Source: Saprospiraceae bacterium (GTDB taxonomy: Bacteria; Bacteroidota; Bacteroidia; Chitinophagales; Saprospiraceae). From it: 64,000 nucleotides of DNA. The DNA lies in NCBI GenBank assembly GCA_016719615.1, contig JADJYQ010000006.1:372001-436000 (forward strand), read 5' to 3'. A program made the position numbers and the translations under genes. Under the pieces are notes generated by a model. The model saw only the letters and a list, made by a program, of their open reading frames with translations. It made no database searches and was not told the origin of the DNA. The number at the start of each line of letters is the position of its first letter. The first letter of the stretch is position 1. Positions 18,258-28,568 of the stretch are shown in pieces.

Positions 18258-20824
18258 ATGAACCCTTATTATTTATTGACAGCAAAGGAATCCCTTGAAG
18301 AGCTACAATCATCGGTGAATGGATTGTCCAATGAAGAAGTTCAAAAACGCCTTGAAAAATATGGGCGGAATGAACTGAAAGCAAAAGATAAAATCCCAAC
18401 ATGGATGCTGTTTTTAAATCAGTTCAAAGATTTTATGATTATCATCCTGGCCATTGCGTCACTGTTGTCGGGTTTACTGGGCGATTTAACAGACACTTAC
18501 ATCATTTTGGGTATTATCTTCATCAATGCTGTGGTCGGATTTTACCAGGAGTACCATGCAGAAAAAACAATTGAGGCCCTGAAAAAATTGGCAGTAAGTA
18601 GTATTCAGGTTCTACGAAATTCTCAGTTGCAAATGATCAACTCACAAGAATTGGTACCGGGCGATGTCGTACAATTGGAGTCCGGAAATTTGATTCCCGC
18701 AGATATGCGCATTATCCAAAATTTTTCATTGAGGGTTGATGAGTCTTCACTCACCGGCGAATCTATGCCTATTGATAAATCAGATATTATTCTTGACGCT
18801 GAAAATCTAATGCCTGCAGATCAGCTGAATATGGTTTTCAAAGGGACGATGGTGACACATGGCAGAGCATTATGCCTGGTGTGCGCAATTGGAATGGAAA
18901 CAGAATTGGGCCAAATAGCAGGCATGTTGCAAGGAGAAAAATTAAGGACTCCTTTACAGGAACGGATGACCAAATTCGGAAAGAGTTTGTCTTATCTGGT
19001 ACTTTTGATTTGTTTGATCCTATTCATCGCAGGTTTACTGCGGGGAGAAGATCCATTTGCTATTCTTCTCATCTCCATTAGCCTGGCGGTAGCAGCGATA
19101 CCGGAAGCATTACCGGTATTGATCATGATAGCTTTAGCTAGCGGAGCATCGCGATTGGCTCGCAAACATGCTTTGATACGAAAGTTACCAGCCGTTGAAA
19201 CACTGGGCTCAGTCTCTTTCATCTGTAGTGATAAAACCGGAACGCTTACACAAAATAAGATGAGTGTTGAAGAGCTTTACGAATGGCCCCAAAATTTACG
19301 ACCTGATGGTGTTTCGCTATTAAACTTAGCCATGGCTTTGAATCACGATGTGATTATTGATCCTCATGGAACTCTGATTGGGGAAGCTACTGAAAAGGCA
19401 TTGGTAAAAAAACTTATTGCTACAGAAGGAAAGGATGTTTTTTCAAAACTTATACAAACCTATCCACGTGTAAAGGAATTGCCTTTTGATTCTGATCGTA
19501 AGTGCATGACAACTGTACATGAATTTCACGGACGTTTTATTATTTTGACCAAAGGGGCCCATGATGCGATCTTTCAAATTATAAACGGAGCAGATGAGCA
19601 AAAGAGATTGTTTGATATTTCCGAAAAATGGTCTCATCAAGGCATTCGCGTGATCGCATTTAGTTATCGATTATTAGATGCCCTTCCTCCAATTTTTGAT
19701 TATGATTCTGTGGAATGCGATCAAAGTTTTATTGGCTTGGTTGGATTGGTAGATCCTGCAAGAGAAGAAGTGTCTGCATCAATCGACATTTGTAAAAAGC
19801 CGGGATTCGTCCGGTGATGATCACAGGCGATCATCCGGCAACAGCGGCATATATTGCCAGAAAGGTCGGAATCCTGAAAGAAAACGAATCTGGCATTTCC
19901 GGAAAGGAATTAAAAGAGCTCGATGCCGTTCAACTCCTTCAACACATTGAAGATTATAAAGTCTATGCGCGCGTGAGTCCAGAACAAAAATTGCAGATCG
20001 TAAAATTGCTGCAATCCAAAGGGCACATTGTGGCGATGACGGGAGATGGTGTCAATGATGCAGCTTCGCTGAAGGCTGCAAATATTGGGGTTGCGATGGG
20101 TATCAATGGTACAGATGTAAGTAAAGAGGCGGCTGATATGATTTTGTTAGATGATCATTTTACTACGATCGTAAATGCGGTGCAGGAAGGGAGAAGAGTT
20201 TATGACAACATTCGGAAATTTATCAAATATATCATGACTTGCAACAGTGCAGAAATCTGGACGATTTTATTGGCGCCTTTGATTGGTTTACCGATTCCTT
20301 TATTGCCGGTTCATTTGCTTTGGATCAATTTGGTAACAGATGGTTTTCCGGCGTTGGCGCTTGCGAAAGAAAAGGGGGAAATGGATATTATGAATCGGCC
20401 GCCACGGAAACCGGATGAAAGTATTTTTTCAGATGGTTTGGGTTTTCACATTATTTGGGTTGGATTATTGATGGCCGGTGTTACGCTAGGAATGCAGGCC
20501 TGGGCAAATAATAAGGGTGTTGAAAACTGGCAGACAATGGTGTTTACGGTATTGGCGTTTTCGCAGTTGGGGCATGTACTTGCTGTGAAAAGTGATAAAA
20601 CATTTTTATATGAACAGGGTTTACTTTCAAATTTATATCTGATTTTGGCGATTGGACTAACGTTTGTTCTTCAGATCATCATCATCTATGTTCCGGTTAT
20701 GAATTCAATTTTTAAAACAAATCCTTTGAGTTTGGAAGAATTAAGTATTTGTATGTTGATGTCGGTGATTGTTTTTCATGCGGTTGAATTGGAGAAGTGG
20801 GTAAAGAACCGGATGAGAAAATAA
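18258..20824 (+). CDS. Cation-transporting (Ca2+-type) P-type ATPase, frameshifted
   Basis: A P2-type ATPase of about 855 residues once one missing base is restored. ATG 18258 (MNPYYLLTAKESLEEL) fits the family better than an upstream TTG. Motifs: actuator TGES, phosphorylation loop DKTGTLTQNKM, hinge GDGVNDAASLKAAN, M4 AAIPEALPV and M6 NLVTDGFPALAL, the last two resembling Ca2+-ATPases of the SERCA/PMR1 type. The first frame ends at 19817 with KKPGFVR; the next frame continues MITGDHPATAAY. Adding one G at about 19799 gives KKAGIRPVMITGDHP, the expected family sequence, so a single-base loss in or next to AAAAAG is the simplest explanation. It would pump cations out of the cytoplasm. Confidence 0.85.
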
Positions 20825-20870
20825 GTTTGTACTTCAAAGGTGATAATTCTAAAAATAGGCTGGGATGTAT

Positions 20871-21422
20871 AGCCACAAAGTCACGAAGGCACGAAGTTTC
20901 ACAAAGAAGAACTTAGTGGTCCTTAGTGTCTTTGCGCCTTTGTGGCAATCTACCGGAATGCCCTTTATTAGATAAGTTAAATAAGGAAATAGGTTTTCAT
21001 TTTAAATAAATGCTTGTAGGGATGTGTAGCCACAAAGTCACGAAGGCACGAAGTTTCACAAAGGAATACATAGTGGTCCTTAGTGTCTTTGCGCCTTTGT
21101 GGCAATCTACCGGAATGCCCTTTATTAGATAAGTTAAATAAGGAAATAGGTTTTCATTTTAAATAAATGCTTGTAGGGATGTGTAGCCACAAAGTCACGA
21201 AGGCACGAAGTTTCACAAAGGAATACATAGTGGTCCTTAGTGTCTTTGCGCCTTTGTGGCAATCTACCGGAATGCCCTTTATTAGATAAGTTAAATAAGG
21301 AAATAGGTTTTCATTTTAAATAAATGCTTGTTGGGATGTATAGTCACAAAGTCACGAAGGCACGAAGTTCCACAAAGAAGAACATAGTGGTCCTTAGTGT
21401 CTTTGCGCCTTTGTGGCAACAT
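20871..21422. repeat. 157-bp tandem repeat, about 3.5 copies
   Basis: Units start at 20871, 21028, 21185 and 21342 (last one partial, about 81 bp), with nearly identical sequence. Each unit holds an inverted repeat: CCACAAAGTCACGAAGGCAC pairs with GTGTCTTTGCGCCTTTGTGG about 30 bp later, followed by about 70 bp of AT-rich spacer. The array fills the 620-bp gap between the ATPase and bshA. The palindrome core (CTTTGTGG/CCACAAAG) resembles REP/MITE-like sequences seen in Bacteroidota and other phyla. Confidence 0.92.
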
Positions 21423-21447
21423 CAGGATTTTGAAAAGAAAACGAAGC

Positions 21448-22572
21448 TTACTCGCCAATCAATTCTGCATACAAGTTCTCATACAAAGGCAGTAACTTGA
21501 TAATGTCAAAATCGTGGGCACGATCAATGCTTGCTTTTCTAAAAGCCTGGTGTGAATTTTCATCAGAAAGTATTTCGAGACACTTTTCGTACATGTAATC
21601 AACGTCTCCCACCGGACAAGTATATCCCGTAATGCCATTCACAATAACTTCATTTAGTCCACCTGCGTTTGAAGCAATGACCGGAACTTCACAAGCCATG
21701 GCCTCCAGGGCTGCCAATCCAAAACTTTCATGCTCAGAAGGTAGCAGAAATATATCGGAAATTGACAAAAGCTCTTCTACCATATCCTGTTTTCCTAAAA
21801 ATTTTACTTCATGGCAAATATTCCAATCGCGGCAAAGAGATTCTAATCTTGGCCTTTCCGGTCCATCGCCGACTAATAAAAATTTAGCGGGAATTTTATC
21901 AAGAACCTTTTTGAAAACAGCTAATGCATCGTCAATTCTCTTCACTTTCCGGAAATTGGAAACGTGAATGAAAATCTTTTCGTGGTCCTCTGCGAATTGT
22001 CTTCTTAAGTTTGGACTTTCCTTTTTTCCAAATCTCTTGAAGTCTATAAAATTTGGAATGACGTGAATGTCTTTTTCCATTTTGAAAGAATCCAGCGTTT
22101 GTTGCTTGAGTGATTCTGAAACGGCGGTTACTGCATCCGATTGATTGATACTGAATTCTACAACAGGAAAATAAGACCGATCTGCACCAATTAAGGTTAT
22201 ATCTGTTCCATGTAAGGTTGTGACAAAAGGCAATTTTTTTCCTTTGGTTTTTAAGATCTCGCGAGCCAGGTAACCAATTGTTGCATGCGGTAGGGCATAA
22301 TGCACATGCAAGACATCCAGATTTTCAAACAAGGCCACATCCACTATTTTACTGGCAAGAGCAGTATCCATAGGCTTAAACTCGAAGAGTGGATATTCCA
22401 TGGGTGCAACCTCGTGATAAAAGATATCGGGAAGATATTGCCCCAAACGTGCCGGTCGCCGATAATTTATAAAGTGGACCTTGTGTCCGTTTTCAGCAAG
22501 GGCCATTCCGAGCTCTGTCGCGACGACACCGCTACCGCCATATGTCGGATAGCAAACAATGCCTATATTCAT
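21448..22572 (-). CDS. bshA: N-acetyl-alpha-D-glucosaminyl L-malate synthase
   Basis: A GT4-family glycosyltransferase of 374 residues that joins GlcNAc from UDP-GlcNAc to L-malate, the first step of bacillithiol synthesis. The start at ATG 22572 (MNIGIVCYPTYGGSGVVATELG) places the conserved GGSGVVATELG at the normal position; Met codons further upstream would add 4 or 20 residues. HVHYALPHATIGYLAR, TTLHGTDITLIG, VSNFRKVKR and the C-terminal EHESFGLAALEAMACEVPVIAS are typical of BshA. The bshB/bshC genes are not in this window. It is divergent from merR. Confidence 0.92.
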   Translation of the reverse strand: MNIGIVCYPTYGGSGVVATELGMALAENGHKVHFINYRRPARLGQYLPDIFYHEVAPMEYPLFEFKPMDTALASKIVDVALFENLDVLHVHYALPHATIGYLAREILKTKGKKLPFVTTLHGTDITLIGADRSYFPVVEFSINQSDAVTAVSESLKQQTLDSFKMEKDIHVIPNFIDFKRFGKKESPNLRRQFAEDHEKIFIHVSNFRKVKRIDDALAVFKKVLDKIPAKFLLVGDGPERPRLESLCRDWNICHEVKFLGKQDMVEELLSISDIFLLPSEHESFGLAALEAMACEVPVIASNAGGLNEVIVNGITGYTCPVGDVDYMYEKCLEILSDENSHQAFRKASIDRAHDFDIIKLLPLYENLYAELIGE

Positions 22573-22644
22573 AAGTTTTCTCATATATTTGATTAAACAA
22601 TCGGGCATTCTGAATGTTACATTGAACTGCACAGAAAAATCAAT

Positions 22645-22652
22645 TATTTTTG
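22645..22652 (+). promoter_or_regulatory. TAnnTTTG box overlapping the merR start
   Basis: TATTTTTG at 22645-22652, with TTGA 19 bp upstream at 22622-22625, matches the Bacteroidota promoter. It overlaps the only usable start codon, TTG 22650, which would make the transcript leaderless or put the real start slightly differently; the promoter may therefore be fortuitous. Confidence 0.25.
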
Positions 22653-23558
22653 GCCATCTACTCTATAGCGGATCTCGAAATGCTCACAGGCATCAAAGCC
22701 CACACCATCCGGATTTGGGAAAAACGATATGCTGTGATCATTCCTAAGAGAACGCAGACCAATATTAGGTTTTATAATGATGATGATCTCAGAAAACTGG
22801 CCAACATTGCTTTATTAAATCAGCAAGGCTATAAAATTTCGCAATTGTCGGAAATGCCTGTTCAGGAAATTGAATCAATCGTTGCAAATTTTAATGATGT
22901 AGAAGTTTTCAATCGCGAAGCATTGGATGCTTTGACCTTATCCATTTTACAACTCAACGAAAAGAATTTTACACACCTCGTCAATACGAATATTGTTCAA
23001 CTCGGCTTTGATCATACTTTTAACCATATACTCATGCCACTGCTTGATAAATTGAACGATATGTGGCTGAGTGGAAGTATCAAAAAAGTGCATGAAGAAT
23101 TTGTTAGTAGGATTATCAAGAAAAAAATAATTCAGGAACTCTGCAAATACGAAACGCAGGATGTCCTTGGAGATGCGAGTTTTCTTTTGTTTCAACCCAA
23201 TGAAGAAAAACAAGAACTTAACCAATTATTTGTTGAACTTTTTATTCGCAAGCACCAGTTAAAAGTAATTGACCTCGGTTCAGATTTAATGGTTAATGAT
23301 CTAATGGACGCCATTCAGATTATAAAACCAAAATTTTTATTCAGTATTATACACGAAGAAACATCTGTGACCTTTATTGACGATCTGGTAAAAGCCCTTA
23401 ACGAACTTACCGATCCGCCGATACTATTGTTGACCGGATACTGTTCAAGTCATTTCAACGAACAAACGCGATTTATCAAAGTTACCGGTGGATTTGAAGA
23501 TTTGGAACAATTCATTGGTACCGTAAAAGAATTCAACGCAACTAACAAACGATCATAA
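22650..23558 (+). CDS. MerR-family regulator with degenerate cobalamin-binding-type domain
   Basis: A 302-residue regulator. The MerR helix-turn-helix YSIADLEMLTGIKAHTIRIWEKRY is at residues 4-27, with a TTG start at 22650 because no ATG lies early enough. The C-terminal half has the fold pattern of LitR/CarH proteins (MWLSGSIKKVHEEFVSRI, then a Rossmann-like LKVIDLGSDL). In B12-dependent members the first motif contains a Trp followed by Glu-His and the second contains an E/D-x-H-x-x-G-like His; here both histidines are replaced (VHEEF and NEEKQELNQ), so it probably does not bind adenosylcobalamin. It ends 1 bp before yceI, so it is likely co-transcribed with it, and it is divergent from bshA. 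Confidence 0.85.
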   Translation: MAIYSIADLEMLTGIKAHTIRIWEKRYAVIIPKRTQTNIRFYNDDDLRKLANIALLNQQGYKISQLSEMPVQEIESIVANFNDVEVFNREALDALTLSILQLNEKNFTHLVNTNIVQLGFDHTFNHILMPLLDKLNDMWLSGSIKKVHEEFVSRIIKKKIIQELCKYETQDVLGDASFLLFQPNEEKQELNQLFVELFIRKHQLKVIDLGSDLMVNDLMDAIQIIKPKFLFSIIHEETSVTFIDDLVKALNELTDPPILLLTGYCSSHFNEQTRFIKVTGGFEDLEQFIGTVKEFNATNKRS

Positions 23559-23559
23559 T

Positions 23560-24219
23560 ATGTTGAGAAATCTATTTATATACATTTTATCATTTGCCTT
23601 CTTTTTAAGCAGTTGTAAAGATTGTAAAACAACAGAATGTCATGGAAATACTTTAGATTTAAATGCATCAGTTTCTGATAGTTTTCAAGTTGATCCCGAA
23701 CAATCGTTAGTTTATTGGTCGGGTGCCTCACCTTCGGGTCCACACAACGGACTGGTGAAAATGGCTGGTGGAGAATTGTATTTTCAGGGAGATATGTTGA
23801 TTAGTGGAGAAATCAGAGTTGATATGCGCACGATTGAAAATCTCGATATTCAGGAAGAAGTAGATCGCAAAGATCTGGAAAGCCATTTAAAAGATGTTGA
23901 TTTTTTTAATGTTGATACTTTTCCGATGTCCGTTTTCAGGATAACTTCAGCTGAAACATCAGGCAACACCCTCTACAATTTAAAAGTAAACGGTAGCCTT
24001 AACATTAAGGGCATTTCTCAAAATATATCGGTGAACGGGAATATTCAAAAAACGGAGCAGCGCGTCTTTGTCAGCATTCCTGAATTCAACATTGATCGCA
24101 CCCAGTATAATATCATGTACCAATCCAAAAAAATACTGCCATCCATCAAGGATGGATTTATCGATGATGACATCAGTCTAAGCATAAAACTGAGTGGGAT
24201 CCGAATCTCGGTGAATTAA
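23560..24219 (+). CDS. YceI-family lipoprotein
   Basis: A 219-residue outer-membrane or periplasmic lipoprotein: the signal peptide ends in a lipobox FFLSSCKD (Cys at about residue 19). Residues 38-215 form a YceI-like lipocalin barrel (DPEQSLVYWSGASPSGPHNGLVKM, then DFFNVDTFPMSVFRI and FNIDRTQYNIMY). YceI proteins bind amphiphilic ligands, including isoprenoid quinones. The gene begins 1 bp after merR and is probably under its control. The ligand here is not determinable, though a link to isoprenoids would fit the usual context of MerR regulators of the LitR type. Confidence 0.88.
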   Translation: MLRNLFIYILSFAFFLSSCKDCKTTECHGNTLDLNASVSDSFQVDPEQSLVYWSGASPSGPHNGLVKMAGGELYFQGDMLISGEIRVDMRTIENLDIQEEVDRKDLESHLKDVDFFNVDTFPMSVFRITSAETSGNTLYNLKVNGSLNIKGISQNISVNGNIQKTEQRVFVSIPEFNIDRTQYNIMYQSKKILPSIKDGFIDDDISLSIKLSGIRISVN

Positions 24220-24424
24220 ATTTCAACTTGATTTATAAGATTATAATCAACGAAGAACTTTAGGAGCGTCTGTCTGACGTAAGGCAGGCCTGTCTTACTG
24301 CAAGTTGGCTTTCCTTCCTAAATTATTAGTTTGACTATAGTTGAGCTGGTATAGAATAGCTTTCGATTTTTTAATCAGATATAAGATACGCAGATTTTGG
24401 TGGATTGCAACTTGACGTGGAAGG

Positions 24425-25387
24425 TCAATAATAGATTGAATTCTGCAAATAATATTTTACGTAACTGTTTACAGAATCCCTGAAAGGACACATTTTGAGA
24501 TCGTATCCCGTTTGATATAATTTTTGCATTTCTGCACAAGTATAGTTTTGATAAGTATTTACCAGATCAATGGGCATGTCAATAAATTCAATTTTTTCTG
24601 GAAGATCAAGTGCTTCAAAGCAGTACTTTACGAGATCTTTAAAAGTGTTTGCCTCTCCACTACCCAAATTGTAAATCCCGTTTGGTTTTATATTTTTATA
24701 AAAAGCGTAAAGTACTTGTAAAAGATCCATTACATAAATAAAATCGCGCTTTTGTTCGCCATCCTTGATGGACGGATCGTTAGAGCGGAAAAGTTTCATT
24801 TTCCCTGTATTTTGGATTTGATGAAATGCGTGGTAAATCACAGATGCCATTCTTCCCTTGTGGTATTCGTTCGGACCGAAGACATTGAAAAATTTAAATC
24901 CAGCCCACCGATCGGGTTTTTCATCTTGTGTAAGGACCCATTGATCCATGTATTGTTTTGACCATCCGTAAGGATTCAAAGGGCGGAGCTTAGGAATATT
25001 GCCATGATCATCGCTGTAACCAAAACTTCCATCTCCGTAAGTTGCTGCGCTGGAAGCGTACACCAATGGAATTCCAAATGAAGCGCAGGATTGCCAGATG
25101 TGTTTTGAATAATTTAAATTAAGTTCTTCGAAAATTTGTTCATTCCATTCCGTTGTGTCCGTTCGCGCTCCAATATGAAAAACGAATTCAATCTGAGCTG
25201 CATTGTTTTCAAACCATCTAAGAAATAAATCGCGGTCAATGTATTCTCGGAATTTTTTTCCGATGAGATTTGGCGCATTTTTTTTCTCAATTGCATCTAC
25301 CAGAATGAGCTCTTCATGTCCCTGTCTGTTTAGAAATGAAACTAAACAAGAACCAATAAAACCGGCTGCTCCTGTGACGACAATCAT
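24425..25387 (-). CDS. hldD: ADP-L-glycero-D-manno-heptose 6-epimerase
   Basis: An NAD(P)-dependent extended SDR epimerase of 320 residues that makes the heptose donor for lipopolysaccharide cores. MIVVTGAAGFIGSCLVSFL is the nucleotide-binding start; the catalytic Tyr/Lys are in YGWSK (about 140-144), with SSAATYGDG and FNVFGPNEYHKGRMASV typical of HldD/RfaD. ATG 25387 overlaps the last base of the gcvP stop codon (TGATG), which argues for translational coupling. An upstream in-frame Met would sit inside gcvP. Confidence 0.92.
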   Translation of the reverse strand: MIVVTGAAGFIGSCLVSFLNRQGHEELILVDAIEKKNAPNLIGKKFREYIDRDLFLRWFENNAAQIEFVFHIGARTDTTEWNEQIFEELNLNYSKHIWQSCASFGIPLVYASSAATYGDGSFGYSDDHGNIPKLRPLNPYGWSKQYMDQWVLTQDEKPDRWAGFKFFNVFGPNEYHKGRMASVIYHAFHQIQNTGKMKLFRSNDPSIKDGEQKRDFIYVMDLLQVLYAFYKNIKPNGIYNLGSGEANTFKDLVKYCFEALDLPEKIEFIDMPIDLVNTYQNYTCAEMQKLYQTGYDLKMCPFRDSVNSYVKYYLQNSIYY

Positions 25388-28257
25388 CAGGCGTTCATAT
25401 AAGATTCTATCGGCGGACAAGTACAAATAAGGTTGCGATCTCCAAAGGCATTGTTTACCCGACTTACACTAGGCCAGAACTTATTTTGTTGTTTTAAATA
25501 TGGTAAAGGATAAGCCGCTTTTTCGCGCGAATAAGGTAAAGTATAATGATCAGTAGTAATGACAGCAAGTGTATGCGGTGCATTGCTCAATACATTATTA
25601 TCTTTCGGATAAGTACCACTTTCGACTTCCTTGATTTCATTGTAAATACTCAAAAGGGCATTGCAGAAGCGATCGAGTTCTTCAAGATTTTCAGATTCCG
25701 TGGGCTCGATCATTATGGTTCCGGCTACCGGAAATGATAAGGTTGGCGCATGAAATCCGTAATCCATTAATCGCTTTGCGACATCTTCAGCACTCACACC
25801 AACTTCTTTAAACGGACGTAAATCGAGAATGAGTTCATGAGCCACACGACCCATTTCGCCGGTATAGAGTACTTTATAATGATTGCTTAATCTGCTGGCT
25901 ATATAATTAGCATTAAGGATAGCATGTTCTGTAGATTTTTTTAATCCATCCGGGCCCAACAAACGTATGTATGCATAGGAAATCAAAAGGATACTTGCAC
26001 TTCCATAAGTTGCAGCTGATACAGCGGGCACTGCATCTGAACCCTGATGTCTGTATTGGTATGGATGCGTAGGAAGAAACGGTTTCAGGCTGTCGTTCAC
26101 ACAAATCGGACCCATTCCTGGTCCGCCGCCACCATGAGGGATTGCAAAAGTTTTATGCAAATTCAAATGACAAACATCAGCGCCGATAGCTGCGGGGCTG
26201 GTCAAGCCAACCTGAGCATTCATATTAGCCCCATCCATATAGACCAAACCTCCGTTATCGTGAATGATTTTACAAATATCGCGGATGGCCGTTTCGAAAA
26301 CACCATGTGTTGAAGGATAGGTGACCATCAAACAGGCAAGTTGATCTTTATACTGTTCTGCTTTTGCTTTTAATTCAGAGACGATAATATTTCCCAATTC
26401 GTCGCAGGGCGTAACGACAACATCATAACCGGCAACGACCGCGCTGGCAGGATTGGTTCCATGAGCAGAAGCGGGAATGAGAGCAATTGTTCGGTGGTGA
26501 TCGTTTCTGGATTCGTGATAAGCCCTTATTGCGAGTAATCCGGCAAATTCGCCTTGGGCTCCGGAATTGGGTTGCAGAGAACAAGCTGTGAATCCTGTAA
26601 TTTCACTTAAATAGTCTTCGAGTTCGTGGATCATTTGTAAATAACCTTCAACCTGATGACCAGGAACAAAAGGATGTATGTTTGAAAATTCAGGCCAACT
26701 TACAGGAATGAGTTCTGTTGCCGCATTGAGTTTCATCGTGCACGAACCTAATGAGATCATGGAATGTACTAAAGAGAGATCTTTATTTTCCAGGCTCTTT
26801 ATATATCGCATCATAGCACTTTCAGTATGATAACGGTTGAATACCGGATGTGATAAGTAATGGGTATTTCGAATCAATTCATTTGGCATAGAAGGGCTGG
26901 TAGCCATTGTTATATTTGCTGTTTTCTCCTGGGTAAAAACAGAAACTAACACTTGTAAGTCTTCGATTCCGTGACTTTCGTCGAGGCTGATCTGTACATA
27001 AGAATCTGTATACCACAAATTAACGCCAAGTTGCAAAGCTTTACTTTTAATCGCGTCCATTTGTTTTTGATCTGCTTGTATGGAAAGTGTATCGTAAAAG
27101 GATTCATTTTCCAGAGTGTAGCCCATAAATTTTAAGGCTTGTGCAAGAGCGCAAGTCAGATCGTGAATTCTTCGCGCAATGGCTTTGAGACCAATAGGTC
27201 CATGATAAACGGCGTACATAGAAGCCATTATGGCCAACAAGGCCTGTGCAGTGCAGATGTTGGAAGTTGCTTTTTCGCGGCGAATGTGTTGTTCGCGGGT
27301 TTGTAAAGCCATGCGCAGGGCTTGATTTCCTTTTTCGTCGATAGACACCCCTATAATTCTTCCCGGTATACTGCGTTTGAAGTCTTCTTTGGTAGCAAAG
27401 AAAGCAGCGTGCGGGCCACCAAAGCCCATAGGCACGCCAAAGCGTTGACTGTTGCCAAAAGCAACATCTGCATCCATTTCACCCGGGCTTTTTAAAAGAC
27501 ACAAGGCCATTAGGTCAGTGGCTATAGCAACGAGGCAATTTTTATCGTGAGCTTTTTTGATGACATTTTCAGGATTGATAATTTTTCCGGTTCTGTCGGG
27601 ATATTGCAACAATACACCAAAGCAACGATCCGGAATAGGATCGCTAGAGCAGTTGCCCACAACAATATTTATTCCTGCAGGCCAGGCTCTAGATTTTAAA
27701 ACTGCCAAAGTTTGTTCGTATACGTTTTGATCTACGAAAAATACATCCGGTGATTCTTCTTTGGACTTTGCTGCTTTCTGATGGTAGAACATCAGCATTG
27801 CTTCGGCAGCTGAGGTACCTTCATCCAATAAAGATGCATTTGCAATGGGCAGACCTGTAAGGTCGGCTACCATCGTTTGAAAATTCAGCAAGGCCTCCAA
27901 ACGACCTTGGGCAATTTCAGCCTGATATGGAGTGTACTGTGTATACCAACCCGGATTTTGAAATACATTTCTCAATACTACATTCGGCGTAACGGTGCCA
28001 AAATATCCTTGACCGATAAAATTTTTAAAGATTTTATTTTTTGCTGCCAGTTTAGATAGCATTTGGAGGTAATCGAATTCGGAAAGGGATTCCGGAACTT
28101 TAAGTCCACTTGTCAGGCGAATGTTATCGGGGACCGTTTGTTGGATCAGTTCGTCGAGACTCTGCACGCCAATGGATTTCAGCATATGTGCAGTATCGTT
28201 GCCTACAGTACCAATGTGACGAGATTGGAACTGGTCGTAACGTGGAAAAAGATGCAT
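25387..28257 (-). CDS. gcvP: Glycine dehydrogenase (decarboxylating), P protein
   Basis: The P protein of the glycine cleavage system, 956 residues, PLP-dependent; it decarboxylates glycine and passes the aminomethyl group to the lipoyl H protein. ATG 28257 (MHLFPRYDQFQSRHIG) fits the family start; an upstream Met would add 12 residues. The PLP-binding Lys is in HLNLHKTFAIPHGGGGPG (about residues 700-717) and the N-terminal half carries GQGYFGTVTPNVV and NPGWYTQYTPYQAEIAQGR. It is a single fused chain, as in most Gram-negatives. The gcvT and gcvH genes are not present. Translationally coupled to hldD by a one-base overlap. Confidence 0.96.
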   Translation of the reverse strand: MHLFPRYDQFQSRHIGTVGNDTAHMLKSIGVQSLDELIQQTVPDNIRLTSGLKVPESLSEFDYLQMLSKLAAKNKIFKNFIGQGYFGTVTPNVVLRNVFQNPGWYTQYTPYQAEIAQGRLEALLNFQTMVADLTGLPIANASLLDEGTSAAEAMLMFYHQKAAKSKEESPDVFFVDQNVYEQTLAVLKSRAWPAGINIVVGNCSSDPIPDRCFGVLLQYPDRTGKIINPENVIKKAHDKNCLVAIATDLMALCLLKSPGEMDADVAFGNSQRFGVPMGFGGPHAAFFATKEDFKRSIPGRIIGVSIDEKGNQALRMALQTREQHIRREKATSNICTAQALLAIMASMYAVYHGPIGLKAIARRIHDLTCALAQALKFMGYTLENESFYDTLSIQADQKQMDAIKSKALQLGVNLWYTDSYVQISLDESHGIEDLQVLVSVFTQEKTANITMATSPSMPNELIRNTHYLSHPVFNRYHTESAMMRYIKSLENKDLSLVHSMISLGSCTMKLNAATELIPVSWPEFSNIHPFVPGHQVEGYLQMIHELEDYLSEITGFTACSLQPNSGAQGEFAGLLAIRAYHESRNDHHRTIALIPASAHGTNPASAVVAGYDVVVTPCDELGNIIVSELKAKAEQYKDQLACLMVTYPSTHGVFETAIRDICKIIHDNGGLVYMDGANMNAQVGLTSPAAIGADVCHLNLHKTFAIPHGGGGPGMGPICVNDSLKPFLPTHPYQYRHQGSDAVPAVSAATYGSASILLISYAYIRLLGPDGLKKSTEHAILNANYIASRLSNHYKVLYTGEMGRVAHELILDLRPFKEVGVSAEDVAKRLMDYGFHAPTLSFPVAGTIMIEPTESENLEELDRFCNALLSIYNEIKEVESGTYPKDNNVLSNAPHTLAVITTDHYTLPYSREKAAYPLPYLKQQNKFWPSVSRVNNAFGDRNLICTCPPIESYMNA

Positions 28258-28534
28258 GTTTTTTGAATTAGGCTGCAAAAATAGGATTTGCATGCATGGA
28301 ATGCTAATGAAAAAGATAATCCTGAGGATATTTTTGCAGGCTTCAAGTTCTTAAATGCCAGGCGCCATTTCAATTTTACATAAAACATTCATTTTCAATT
28401 GAATTATAGATTGAAAACAGATCTCAATTGAAAAGGCTGCACTCCATCAGAAATTTTGTTGAAGACCATGGATTTTTAATGTCTTGATTCGTGAAGCACT
28501 GCATTTATTATCCAATCCGGTTTAAACTTTATCG

Positions 28535-28542
28535 TAATTTTG
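28535..28542 (+). promoter_or_regulatory. -7 box of the 28569 gene
   Basis: TAATTTTG matches TAnnTTTG exactly, 26 bp before the ATG. No clear -33 TTTG lies at the expected spacing. Confidence 0.35.
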
Positions 28543-28568
28543 GAATCTATTCTTAAAAATTATAAACA

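Noticed and set aside
20871..21422. CRISPR array or IS element
   Set aside because: The spacer-like parts are identical between units and no transposase is encoded.
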